A DNA stretch of 64,000 nucleotides from Monoplex corrugatus (lineage: Eukaryota > Mollusca > Gastropoda > Littorinimorpha > Ranellidae): contig JAPXFY010000026.1 in the NCBI GenBank assembly GCA_030674185.1, positions 44,199,632-44,263,631 on the forward strand, read 5' to 3'. Under the pieces are notes generated by a model. That model ran no database searches. It was given only the letters and a program-made list of their open reading frames with translations, and was not told the DNA's origin. The translations under genes and the position numbers were made by a program. This document shows positions 1-10,604 of the stretch, in pieces (within the stretch, counting starts at the first letter, position 1; each line of letters begins with the position of its first letter).

Positions 1-138
1 CCCCCCCCCACATACACACCTCCCTCTTGTCTCTGAGACGATGTGCGTCTGGACAGTGGTTCCTGTGTGGCCTTGACGGACTGTCCACAAGAGCTTCCTG
101 TGGGGTTTGAACCAATCTGCGCTGGACACCTCACGTCT

Positions 139-851
139 GTCCGCTGTCTTGACAGTGTGACTGACCTGTCCGTACAGACCACACGGCCAACCTGATTTTT
201 TTGTTGTTGTCTTTTTTCTTTTCTTTTCTCTCACCCCCACCTCCTACCCCCTACTTTCACAATCCTTTCAAATTCATTGATTATTTTTTTTTACAAGAAA
301 TTCAAAATTCTGAAATTCAAATCCAAAAATGTTTATGTTTACAGAGATCTCTTAGTACTTGAATTATTTTCGTGTACATATGCACGCAGAACTTTAAACA
401 TGCATATTAAATATCAATGGCATCGAAACATGAACATATCTAGCATGCACACCCACCTAAGACGGACTATGCAGACTGCAGTAAAATACCGACTGCACAG
501 TGTGGGAAAAAATAACGTGTATACAAACTTCCGAGTAAACTCAAAAGACCAAAAATAAATAAAAACAAAATTACAAATAAATAAACAATAATAAAATAAA
601 ATAAAAAAATATAAAACAAAATATAAAATAAAATGAAAATAAAATAAAATAAAATAAAATATAAAAAAATAAAATAAAATAAAACAAACAATATAAAATT
701 GAAATGAAATAAAATAAAATAAAATAAAATGAAATAAGATAAAATGAAATAAAAATAAAATAATATGAAATGAAATAAAACAAAATGAAACATTAGTATT
801 AATGATGATGATGATGCAGATGCATGACGATGACAATGACGACGACGACGC

Positions 852-892
<41 letters not shown>

Positions 893-1612
893 CGACGATA
901 ATATAGTGATGATGATGACGACGACGGCGACGACGACACGATGATGATGATGACGACGACGATGATGATGATGATGATGATAGTAATGATTATCATAATC
1001 AGTCATTCTTGAATAGTGCTACTATACATTTATATGACACGGCTGACACTGACGATACTGCTGCTGCTGCTGCTGCTGTGATGATGATGATGATGATGAT
1101 GATTGTTACAATTACCATTATCATTATGATTTCCATTATAACAATCAGTATCATCATTATTATCATCGCCATCACCACCATTCTTATAGAATCATACTTC
1201 AAGAACATAGAATTAGAGAAGCAAAGGGAAACCACGGGGGGGACCAGCCATCACTGAAAAGAGACGTAGCTGGATTTGAACTCCCTGCTCTTGTCATAAA
1301 CAGCTACTGACACCAAATGGTCACCGTTCACCCGGCAGAGACCGCTGTCTTGACAGTGTGACTGACCTGTCCGTACAGACCACACGGCCAACCTGATTTT
1401 TTTGTTGTTGTCTTTTTTCTTTTTTATTTCTTAAAATAAAATAAAATAAAATGAAATAAGATAAAATGAAATAAAATAAAATAAAATGAAATGAAATAAA
1501 ACAAAATGAAACATTAGTATTAATGATGATGATGATGATGAAGATGCATGACGATGACGATGACAGTGACGACGACGACGACGACGATGATGATGATGAT
1601 GATGATGATAAC
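139..1612. repeat. Local duplication: two copies of one block
   Basis: The segment CGCTGTCTTGACAGTGTGAC to TTTTGTTGTTGTCTTTTTTC occurs at 145-228 and 1342-1424. The AAAAT plus GAT/GAC segment at about 715-880 recurs at 1432-1600. The second copy lacks the sequence in between (about 230-715). The left copy thus covers 139-880 and the right copy 1340-1612. Confidence 0.8.
575..1195. repeat. AAAAT-type and GAT/GAC/ATC microsatellites
   Basis: AAAAT/AAAT repeats (575-790) pass into GAT and GAC triplets (800-1000), a CTG run (1060-1078) and GAT/ATC triplets to 1195. Open frames here (poly-Ser, poly-His, Phe/Leu-rich) are low complexity. Confidence 0.9.
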
Positions 1613-1767
1613 GCACACAGTTCATGATGTCAGGTGCATGCTCGTTGACTGTACTGTGACATAACATTGTTTGTCTTTAAAATGAAGAGAGAGAGAAAAA
1701 AAATAGACACAGTACAAAACATGAACCGAAAATGCACACACATGAATACAGTCACAGGTCTTCACCA

Positions 1768-1781
1768 CACACACACGCGCG

Positions 1782-1817
<36 letters not shown>

Positions 1818-1822
1818 ACACA

Positions 1823-1853
<31 letters not shown>

Positions 1854-1914
1854 TCACACACACACACACAACATACATACACACTTACACACACACATGC
1901 TACACAAACACACC

Positions 1915-1971
<57 letters not shown>

Positions 1972-2095
1972 GCACGCATGCACACACATACACACACATA
2001 TCGTCCCCCAAGCACACACACACACATACACACACACACATATATACACCCCCACCACCACCACACCACCACACACACACACACTACACAAACAA
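1768..2095. repeat. CA microsatellite
   Basis: Almost continuous CA repeats with CAC interruptions; the long frames in it encode His/Thr or Cys/Val repeats and are not genes. Confidence 0.9.
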
Positions 2096-2099
2096 ACAA

Positions 2100-3035
2100 A
2101 TAAACAATACACACACACTGAGCCATAGACGGAGCTGAATAATAATGATCAAGAAACAGAAGAGACAGATCTACCAAACATAGACACACAATACAGACGA
2201 GACTATAAAGACAACTAGGAAGGAGGGTGTGACCCTGGAGGTGGGGGGTGGGGACCCTTGGGGGCCCCGGGGTGGACAGGGCCTCTGTCGCGGGGCTGTG
2301 AAATGAGCAGACTGGCTCTAAGTGACAACCTCCATGACACCTCGCCCTCTCGCCCTCATCAATTATGCCACCACTGTCAGGGGATGCACGCGCCCCATAG
2401 TGCACGCTGCCCTCTCTTCCACACCACCGGATTTTCTTCCGGCAAGGCCTTTGCTGTTTGTTTAGTATTGGCGGCCTCTGCTATTCAGCGATACTTAACT
2501 ATTACGTTATTGAGACTTCGGTTTGGTTTAAAGTTTGATTTTGCCTATACTCGGCTTTGTTTGCTTGTTCGTTTCTTTCTCTCTTTCTTTCTTTCTTTGC
2601 TAAGCTTTTTATTCTGCCTAACCGTTCGTTTTTGTATTTAATGATCTATTTTTGTAATTTATTTATTTTCGGCAAACCTTATCACGACGAATGATAGTTT
2701 CGATTCCGTCAAGAGTTTTTCCGGTTAAAAGATAGATAAGTAGGCATCGGTTTGTGTGGGAGTGATTTCCATTTTCCAGTTCTATTCTTTGATATGTTCA
2801 TATTGGATTGGATTTGAATGGGATTGGATTAAATTGTGCCAGTGTCTGTTTCAAATGTCTAAGACAAAGACAGATAACCAGCCATGCACAGTTAGGTTTC
2901 TCCCCCCCCCCCCCCCCCCCCCCCCACCTTCTGCAACACTCTTCAATGACACCTTCAAACCCACCGAACCGGAGGTCACCATTAGAGCAAGACACAAAGG
3001 GCAATAGAATTTGGGGCTGTTTTTCACAAAGCTAA
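2100..3035. other. Unique intergenic sequence with a C tract
   Basis: I see no gene or known repeat apart from a C tract at about 2901-2925. The sequence looks non-coding. Confidence 0.4.
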
Positions 3036-3037
3036 GA

Positions 3038-3599
3038 GTTTCAGTTTCAGTTTCTCAAGATGTCTCCGCGCTCGGAATGAATTCCACATGCTCCAGTGTC
3101 ACAAGTGCCATGTGACTGAGAAGATCCAGAATAATCACGGCATAACCCTTAAGCCTGCACATAAACCCATGAGCTTGCCAGGTCCTGAGGTCCTACTTAG
3201 ATAGTTCCATAACCCTGGGGTTGTAGGGGAGTGAGGGGGCAGAGACCTCAATTTTTTTTTACCAAGACTCCAGAAAGGCAAGAAGGCTAACAACAAAAAA
3301 AATTGGTCTTCAAGGGGTGGGACCTAGGAAATCAATCTATCTCTCCAATGTGTTTTACCAAGGCAGCCGGGTAATGTCCTGCTCTTCATGATTTTCAACT
3401 GCCGTGGGATCTTTAGCGTGCGTAGCCAGAAGGCACACAGGTCCGACTCGTTTTTCGTCCCCTTCCCAAGACTAGACGTTCTGTTCGATTTTCCGTCAAA
3501 CTGAGGAGAAAAGTCGAGGTCTCTACGGGGGAGCGAACCCTGGAACCTCGAGTTTCAGTTACTGGCAGGCGAACGTCTGAACCATTCTGCCACTCTTAA
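3038..3599 (-). mobile_element. SINE2, minus strand
   Basis: The repeat tail reads AGTTTCAGTTTCAGTTTCTC at 3038-3057, and the head is at 3530-3599 (ACCATTCTGCCACTCTTAAC). The full body lies between. Confidence 0.8.
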
Positions 3600-3694
3600 C
3601 AATGCTAAGAATATTACGCTTATGGAACAGTGGGAGTGGAGATTGTAATAATCCGCAAAGAAATTATAATACTATGGATTGTAACGATTCACAC

Positions 3695-3815
3695 GAGGAT
3701 GATACTACTACGGAGTTCCACTTTGGACTGAGACTGAACGACGGGGCTGCTCTCAACGCTCCCTTTTAGAGCATAACCCGATATCAACCAGGCCCGAGAG
3801 ATAGAGCCACCTGCA
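3695..3815 (-). mobile_element. SINE1 internal fragment
   Basis: GGAGTTCCACTTTGGACTGA and ATCAACCAGGCCCGAGAGAT match the SINE1 body. The head and tail are missing. Confidence 0.6.
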
Positions 3816-3949
3816 GGTTGAAGTTCATGTTCACGTCGCTTATTGCCCAGCCGACCACTTAAGCAACATATCAGGACTACCACCACGAAAAAACAACAGC
3901 GATGTTATTCAGGAAACCTTATTGTACAACACCCTCACATACACGTCCA

Positions 3950-4217
3950 TTAACCCTTCGACCCCGCACCCTGTCCACCAGCATCCTGCGTTGTCAACCA
4001 TGCTAGCAAAGCAAAAACTTAATTTTGACTCCCTCACCTTTTCCACCAGCTTCCTGGATGGAGTCAAAAGGTTAAGTTTTTGCTTTGCTAGCATAAACTT
4101 AAACTTTTGACTCCCTCATCTTTTCCTCTCCTGCAGGAAGCTGGTGGAAAGGGTGAGGAAGTCAAAGGTTAATTTTTTTGCAGTTGGTAGATAGGGTTCG
4201 GAAGTCAAAGGGTTAAG
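3950..4217 (+). mobile_element. TTAA palindromic element, copy 1 (with an extra inner module)
   Basis: Begins TTAACCCTTCGAC and ends GTCAAAGGGTTAA. Inside are several inverted modules; the central pair is separated by a repeat of the TTTTTGCTTTGCTAGCAT spacer, so this copy has one more arm than the others. Confidence 0.75.
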
Positions 4218-4482
4218 TGGATAAATTTAACCGTATACCCTTCCCACCCACCCCTTTTTTCTTTTCTTTTTTTCATTTTTTTTTTTTCATTTGATTCGAG
4301 TTTTACGAAGCATCCACCTTAGGTGATACGGCCGACGGAGATGGAAAGAGGAGGAAGTGGCTGATGGAAGATGAGGATTGATGACCTGATGAGGTGGTGA
4401 TCTCCACCGTGTCATGCACACTGCTGGTTCTTATGAAACAGATTTCTAATCCTCTTCTTCTTTGTTCTTTGTAAGACCTCAG

Positions 4483-5106
4483 GGAGAAGAGTGGCAGAAT
4501 GGTTCAGACGTTCGTCTGCCAATAACTTAACTCGAGGTTCCAGGGTTCGCTTCCCCGTAGAGGCCTCGACTTTTCTCCTCAGTTTGACCGGAAAATCGAA
4601 CTGAACTTCTAGTCCTTCGGAAGGGGACGAAAAACGAGTCAGACCTGTGTGCCTTCTGGTTGCGCACGCTAAAGATCCCACGGCAGTTGAAAATCGTGAA
4701 GAGCAGGGCATTGCCCGGCTGCCTAGGTATAAAACATCGGAGAGATAGATTGATTTCCCAGGTCCCACCCCTTGAAGACCAATTAGCCTTCTTGCCTTTC
4801 TGAAGTCTTGGTGAAAAAAATGAATATAAATTTGAAGCGAGGGAGAGGGAATGGGCGCCGCCTCGTGGTGCTGGCCCCGGGAAAAGTTGAGGTCTCTGCC
4901 ACCTCACTCCCCTACGACCCCAGGGTTATGGAACTGTCTAGGTAGGACCTCAGGACCTGGCCAATTCATGGATTTATGTGCAGGATTAAGGCTTGTGCCG
5001 TGATCATTCTGGTCTTCTTCACATGGTACTTGTGACGTTTGGGCAAATGGAACTTGTTTCGAGCACGGAGACGTCATCTTGAGAAATTGAACTGAAACTG
5101 AAACTG
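4483..5106 (+). mobile_element. SINE2, full-length copy (tRNA-Leu-like head)
   Basis: The head has box A TGGCAGAATGG (near 4490) and box B-like AGGGTTCGCTTCC (near 4542) with the long variable-arm spacing of a Leu-type tRNA. The body includes CTAAAGATCCCACGGCAG, and the 3' end is a short run of GAAACT repeats (5090-5106). Similarity to tRNA-Leu is by eye. Confidence 0.8.
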
Positions 5107-5120
5107 TTCTTTGTAATAGC

Positions 5121-5225
5121 ACTCAGTTTCAGTTCTTCAAGACACGTATCATCTCTACACTGGAATAAATTCCATATACATTGATGCCACTGATGCCACG
5201 TGATACCATAGGGCTCATGTTGTTC
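5121..5225 (-). mobile_element. SINE2 3' fragment
   Basis: CACTCAGTTTCAGTTCTTCA and GGAATAAATTCCATATACAT match the 3' 100 bp of SINE2 on the minus strand. It is tail to tail with the copy ending at 5106. Confidence 0.65.
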
Positions 5226-5382
5226 ATTTCTATTTATTTTTTAAACCAGTTATAGTTCTCGATTTATAATGCTAGTCAAGTAAACACAATATACGTGTCT
5301 TTATTCCAACGGTAATGACAAGATGGTTTAAGTCATTCTAACAAACGTTTCTTTATTTTCTCACCTGTTTCATCTGTCGGCG

Positions 5383-5690
5383 TTACCGGGTTCGGTGTTG
5401 GCGACTGCACGCATACCTTGACACCATCTCCCTCCAGGCCGCTCTGTCTTGACTTTTGTGGACAATTTTTTGAATATTTAGACCACTGATGTTGGTTAAG
5501 TTCTCGATGTCTGAAATTGGGGTCTGCCTTTCTTCCTTTTTGCCACTGTTTATCCTTGAAAGATGGTTGCCATGATGTTCTCGATGCGTGGACACATGGC
5601 CAGTGTATTTTAGTCTTCTCTTGTTGATGTCTGCTAGTAGTTTTCTGGTGGTATCAAGTTCTTCAAGGACACTGTCATTATTTTACTAAC
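5383..5690 (-). mobile_element. Third LINE type (LINE-C), RT C-terminal fragment
   Basis: On the minus strand INKRRLKYTGHVSTHREHHG and IQKIVHKSQDRAAWREMVSR can be read, a pattern typical of the C-terminus of non-LTR reverse transcriptases but unlike LINE-A. It is a short fragment of uncertain clade, flanked by a diverged duplication (5250-5350 and 5690-5760). Confidence 0.5.
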
Positions 5691-6049
5691 CATTAATAGT
5701 TTTCGCTTTATGGTGCTAGCCAAGTAAACACAATATAGTTAAGTCATTCTAACAATCTTCCGTTTTATTTGGAAAAAACAACTTACTCTGTGTATTTGAA
5801 GAAGCTTCAATTGAAATAAAACTTTACGTACGGTACACCTAAAATAAGGATAGACTGTTACGACAGTGAAAACAAGTAGTTCTTATTCTTTTTAATAATA
5901 TCGGTGTTCCCAAGAAAGTGCTTTAATTTCCGAACTTGTTCTTTAGACACTCCTCAACTGTTCACAGTTTGGACTAACATTTGGTAAATAATCCACCCAT
6001 GAATACCTGAGAACATCTTGTTCACACATGTTTGTCAAACGCACACACG

Positions 6050-6228
6050 TATGCATGTATACACACACACACGCACACACACATATACACACACAAACAA
6101 ACACACACCACACACACACACACAACACGCGCGCGCGCGCCGCACAACACCACACACACACACACACACACACACACACCACACTTGTCTAAAATCACTT
6201 TAGTGAATAGACATTAAATCGAAGACAC

Positions 6229-6273
<45 letters not shown>

Positions 6274-6297
6274 CACACACACACACACAACACACAC

Positions 6298-6346
<49 letters not shown>

Positions 6347-6381
6347 CACACACACACACAAATATATATATATATATATAT
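6050..6381. repeat. Two CA microsatellites and a TA run
   Basis: CA repeats at 6050-6180 and 6228-6361 separated by 45 bp containing TTAGTGAATAGACATTAAAT; AT repeats at 6362-6381. The same interval motif (TAGTGAAAAGACGTTAAATC) sits between CA tracts at 29550, suggesting a shared source repeat. Confidence 0.85.
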
Positions 6382-6611
6382 ACCTCCGGTAGATGTAAAA
6401 CAATCTCTCTCAGAAGGAAAGAAAAAAAAAAGAAACAAACAAAAAAGAAAGAAAGAAAGAAAACCGGCATGATGGCACGAAGACCATTGAGATGAAGAAT
6501 AAGAAGACAATAACACTATTTTATGCTTTGGTTTCCGTTGGTTGATTTGGTTTTAAGTTAAATTGTTCTTTCACAGTTGGCTGCCAACTTTTTTCTTTTT
6601 TCTTTTTGTTT

Positions 6612-7120
6612 TTTGTTTATTTATTTATCTATTTTTAGGATTATCGCACTCAGGAACGTTACCTTTGTGCTCACTTTTTTTTTCGTCCCATTTTCTGCGC
6701 CACCTTAATGGCCACAGAAGCTGGCACAGTTGTTTTTTTTCAAATGCATGATGATGATGTGATGAGATGATATTCATGATGCTATGGAGTTCCATCTAGG
6801 ATTGAGACTGCGTGACAGGGCTGTACTCTACGCTTACTATCATAATATATCCTGGTGTCAACCAGGCCCGAGAGATACAGACACGTGTGGTGCTGGTCAG
6901 AAGATTTGAGCAACATTCTCAATAACGCATCTGTGAAGTGGATGAGATTCGACTGTGTTTTCCCAGTCTTCCCAATGAACCATAGCACGCCCAGCTCTGG
7001 GTAGGAGCCGGTTAGAGCCGAAAAATCCCAAAATTATTTTTAAAAGGACTGACGGGGATTCGAACCCAAAACTTTCGAGTCGGTAATCCGTTGTGTTAGC
7101 CACTACACCAAGGCTGCCTA
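6612..7120 (-). mobile_element. SINE1, minus strand
   Basis: The tRNA-like head is at 7040-7120 (reverse of GTGTTAGCCACTACACCA) and the tail is T-rich (6612-6636). The body matches the copy at 48741. Confidence 0.85.
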
Positions 7121-7183
7121 ACTCGATAAGACATAATAGACTCAAGACTTGCTACCTCGAGTTCCATTCCAACCCCTCATTAT

Positions 7184-7712
7184 CATCATCAGGTGCCCTG
7201 CCACATGGTGTTGGCGATCATGGCCTTCCATCTGTTTCTATCCCTTGTTGCCGCAAGGACCTCTTCCACCCTCTTTGTCTTCAGCCACTCTGCAGGTCCG
7301 TCCAGTATTTTCTCCCTGGGTCTACCGTGTGCTCTCTTTCCCTCCAGCTTTCCTGTTGTGTGTCCAGGTGCTCTAATTCCCCTTTCCTCATAAAATGGCC
7401 TATAAATGTTGCCTGTCTTTTCCTAATCTTCCTTATGAATGATCTACTTGTGTCTGCCTCCATCAAGACTGTCTCGTTTGTTTTCTTTGCTGTCCATGGA
7501 ACTCTCAACATTCTTCTTAGAAACCACATCTCGGCTGCCTCAATCTTGCTTGTTCTGGCTTTGAGTGTTGACTGTCCACGCCTCACAAGCGTATAACATT
7601 ATCGGTTCTATATAACGTTCAAGGACTCTCTGCCTCATATTAATTGATAGGCATTTGTTGGTAAGAATGCTTTTCGTCTTATTGAATGCTGTTTTAGCTT
7701 GGCCGATTTCCA
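7184..7712 (-). mobile_element. LINE-A fragment (RT C-terminus and GAT tail)
   Basis: On the minus strand this reads IEAAEMWFLRRMLRVPWTAK, the C-terminal region of a non-LTR reverse transcriptase, in a broken frame, ending in GGGCACCTGATGATGATG. The clade is not certain (RTE/Jockey-like). The copy is 5'-truncated and runs directly into a SINE4 piece. Confidence 0.8.
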
Positions 7713-7719
7713 GCCCCTA

Positions 7720-7945
7720 TAGCAGCATAAAAACTGACTTGTTGCGCTGCCCATCTTAATAGTCAAACCATTCTGGTGGTAGCAGCTTGAAGTTTTATAT
7801 ACATCCCTCCATCACTCTCGTTCCCCGCTTCCATTTCACGATCTTACCAGTCCATAAGGTGTTACTCAAGGAGCCTGTCAGATCATCACTGGCAGAATTG
7901 GCTAAAGTGTGTATTGAAGTGTCCGAATGCATGTGAATTCCTTGT
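7720..7945 (+). mobile_element. SINE4 body fragment
   Basis: GCTGCCCATCTTAATAGTCA, CATTCTGGTGGTAGCAGCTT and CGATCTTACCAGTCCATAAG match SINE4 order; the head is lost at the junction with LINE-A. Confidence 0.6.
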
Positions 7946-8026
7946 AAACAAATTCAAGTTCCATTCCTAGTATTAAAAAAATGTGTCTTTTTTTCTTTCC
8001 CATATCCAATTTTGTCCGGGTGCATG

Positions 8027-8339
8027 CAAAGAAAACAAACGAGACAGTCTTGATGGAGGCAGACACAAGTAGATCATTCATAAAGAAGATTGGGAAAAGA
8101 CAGGTAACATTTATAGGCCATTTTATGAGGAAGGGGGATTTGGAGCACCTGGTCACAATGGGAAAGCTGGAGGGAAATAGAGCACCAGGTAGACCCAGGG
8201 AGAGAATGCTGGACGGACTTGCAGAGTGGCTGGGGACGAGGAGGGTGGGGGAGATGCTAGGGGCAACTAGAGATAGAGATGGATGGAAGTCCATGGTCGC
8301 CAACGCCATGCGGCAGGGCACCTGATGATGATGATGATG
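8027..8339 (+). mobile_element. LINE-A fragment, short 3' end
   Basis: The frame 7981-8325 reads KKTNETVLMEADTSRSFI through to NAMRQGT, then a stop and a GAT tail. It has the LGTRRVGEMLGATRD variant shared with the copies at 40787 and 44234, so these form a subfamily. Confidence 0.8.
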
Positions 8340-8344
8340 CATGC

Positions 8345-8498
8345 AAGCACGTTGCTTTTGTCCACACTTTCGTAGGCAGTATGTTGTTGCACAGTCTGCG
8401 TAATCCGTCTTCGATGAGAGTGCTTGCTGTGTTTTCGTGCATCCATAAGCCACCGGGCACTGACACAACTTACGGTGTCTTTAACTTGCATATTTGAT
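8345..8498 (-). mobile_element. SINE3 fragment, interrupted by an inverted-repeat element
   Basis: GCACAGTCTGCGTAATCCGT, CATAAGCCACCGGGCACTGA and TTTAACTTGCATATTTGAT read in SINE3 minus order. The sequence resumes at 8811 after the inserted element. Confidence 0.6.
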
Positions 8499-8810
8499 CC
8501 AAAACAAGTGTGACTGCCCGCGTTCAAGCAAACAGGAACCAGAATAAACACGAAAAAAGATTAAGAACGCGTATTTAGTACAACAAGACAAGATAGGAGC
8601 AAATTTTCGGCCAACTGGCCTTTGTCAAGCGTAAGATCACAAACAAACAAACAAACACCAGACACAAAAATTAGGAGAAAAAGACTAAAACTTCCCTGCT
8701 GCTCTTCCAGTGTGAGAAAAGGAATGGCCAGCTGGCCGAAAATTTGCGCCTGTCTTGTCTTGTATTAAATACGCGTTCTTATTCTTTTTTCGTGTTTTTT
8801 TTTCTGGTTC
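8499..8810. mobile_element. Inverted-repeat (MITE-like) element inside SINE3
   Basis: Arms of about 85-90 bp pair with each other: 8535-8622 and 8725-8810 (CGCGTATTTAGTACAACAAG against CTTGTATTAAATACGCG, and AAATTTTCGGCCAACTGGCC against GGCCAGCTGGCCGAAAATTT). TTGCATATTTGAT flanks it at 8486-8498 and 8811-8823. No coding capacity. The superfamily is unknown. Confidence 0.7.
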
Positions 8811-9104
8811 TTGCATATTTGATGTTCTTCATGCCTATATGGTGAAGGGGATTTGAGCACTGGCAGATCTGTGTGTATGTTAACTTGGAAGATCAGAAAA
8901 ATCCCATCCTTCACGCATTTTATTGAATCCAGGACATTCCAATCGGAGGTCTGACATTCGCGCAATTGAGTACTACGCCTGTGAAACAGTATATACGCAT
9001 AGCTGAGTTTCATATTTTTGTTTTCAGCCATGGGATGGGCTCCATGGTCTGCTGGGGTCTATAAACGACGTGAAGTGATTTCTCTCAAGTCAAACAGTTT
9101 GTAA

Positions 9105-9455
9105 CGGGCGCCATGGTCAAGCGGATGAGACGTCAGACTTCCAACAGAAGGTCCTGGGTTTGATCCTTGATACTGCCTTGATACTTCTCCTACTGGCTGG
9201 CAAAAGGTTGAGGTTTCTTTGTTTCCTAGGTCAACTTGTGCACAGACTTGGTAGTTTCAAAATCCGCTTCGTGTGTGTATACGCATGCAAACTATAAATA
9301 AGCACGCTAAAGATCCTGTTAGTCATGTCAGTGTTTGGTGGCTTATGGAAACCTGAACACGCCCCAGCATGCACACCTCCAAAGACGGAGCATGCAGACT
9401 GTGCAGCAATATAACTCTTTGCACAGGTGCAGAACAGTGTGCTTACATGTATCCG
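9105..9455 (+). mobile_element. SINE3 copy (tRNA-like head)
   Basis: Head: box A-like TGGTCAAGCGG (about 9113) and box B-like GGGTTTGATCC (about 9157). The body carries the family marker GCACGCTAAAGATCCTGTTA and ends near GCAATATAACTCTTTGCACA. The family is defined only by comparison inside this window. Confidence 0.65.
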
Positions 9456-9459
9456 AGAA

Positions 9460-10050
9460 AAGTCGGGCCGCTTAAAAGATATTGTAAGAGACAACGAGAT
9501 GCAGTGACTACTACAAATCTGACAAAAAGGACAAAAAAACTATATTTACGTTGTAATTCTTAATCGTTTCAATTTTTCATGTTTCAAAGAATTAGCTACG
9601 TGTTAGTATAATGTAAGAGACGGCATCAAAGATCAAAGAGATTCTTCATAGTCAAAAAGAGAATTAAGTTAAGTTCTCGCCAGGCTGCCATGTTAGCCAA
9701 CTCTACCCCACGGTTTCTCGTCCTCCGCCAGTGAAAACAGTCCATCCCAAAGCACCACAGAGCTCCTACACAACACCACCACACAAGACCACCCAACTCC
9801 CATTGAACATGTAATGACAAACAGGCCAACAGCAACTGTACAAGAAGGCTTTTTTTTTTAACAACCATTTACCCCTCTCTCCCCCTGCCTATCCAATTCC
9901 ATCCCTCCCCACCCCAACCCCCACCCCTTTTCTTTAAATGCAGCCATTTACCTCCTCCCTTCCTCCCTCATTCCCGCTGTGTTTGAAGGGGTGAGGGGTG
10001 ATTTGCGGGAAGGTGTCATCCTTATCCGAGCCCTTCGTGAAAAATGCAAC
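9460..10050. other. Intergenic sequence without identified features
   Basis: No gene, tRNA-like head or repeat family from this window is visible. C-rich pyrimidine stretches occur near 9870-9970. Confidence 0.4.
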
Positions 10051-10475
10051 TCATCAGCTGTCCTCGCGCAGCTAACGTAATGAAGTCACACGTCAACCGA
10101 GTTTTTCTGCGCATGCGTCGGCCGCTTTAGCGCCATCTTGTCTTTTGGCGAGGTGACCGCGCGGAATCTTGGGAAATTTGTTTAGTTTCGCCATGCTTCA
10201 ATCTGACGCCGGTCCTGACTCAATTTACTGCCACCGTGTGATTTTTGCTTCCCGGGCTTGTTTTTTGGTGATTAGGGCACGAGGCGGGCACGCGTGTGGC
10301 GCGAGGGGAAAGTGAAAACATCACGTTCCCGCTGTAGCCTGCCGCTGGAAGTGGAAGATAGGAAGTGTTAGATTTACTGTTTAGCTCGGCAGCTGGACAG
10401 GCTCCTGCACCGTGGGCTTGTGGCACTAGGCCGGGGACTTGGGGGCGTTTTTTTTTTTTTCAACTGTGTAAAAAT
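10050..10475. promoter_or_regulatory. GC-rich promoter-like segment
   Basis: CpG-rich compared with its surroundings. It contains TGCGCATGCG (10108-10117, NRF1-like), CGCCATCTTG (10131-10140, YY1-like) and TGACC/CGCGCGG nearby, as in TATA-less start regions. No gene could be linked to it. Promoter function is inferred. Confidence 0.4.
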
Positions 10476-10604
10476 GGCGTCTGAGGATGTTGCTGACTGC
10501 TAAACGCGTTTTTCACTCCATCCCTTTTTAATCTCCCGTAAAAAAAATAAATAAAGAGAATGAAAGAAGAAGAAGAAGAATATAAAAAAGAAAAAGGAAG
10601 GAGA

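Noticed and set aside
8027..8325. LINE-A frames as host genes
   Set aside because: The same protein segment occurs in thirteen truncated copies with GAT tails, so it is a retrotransposon.
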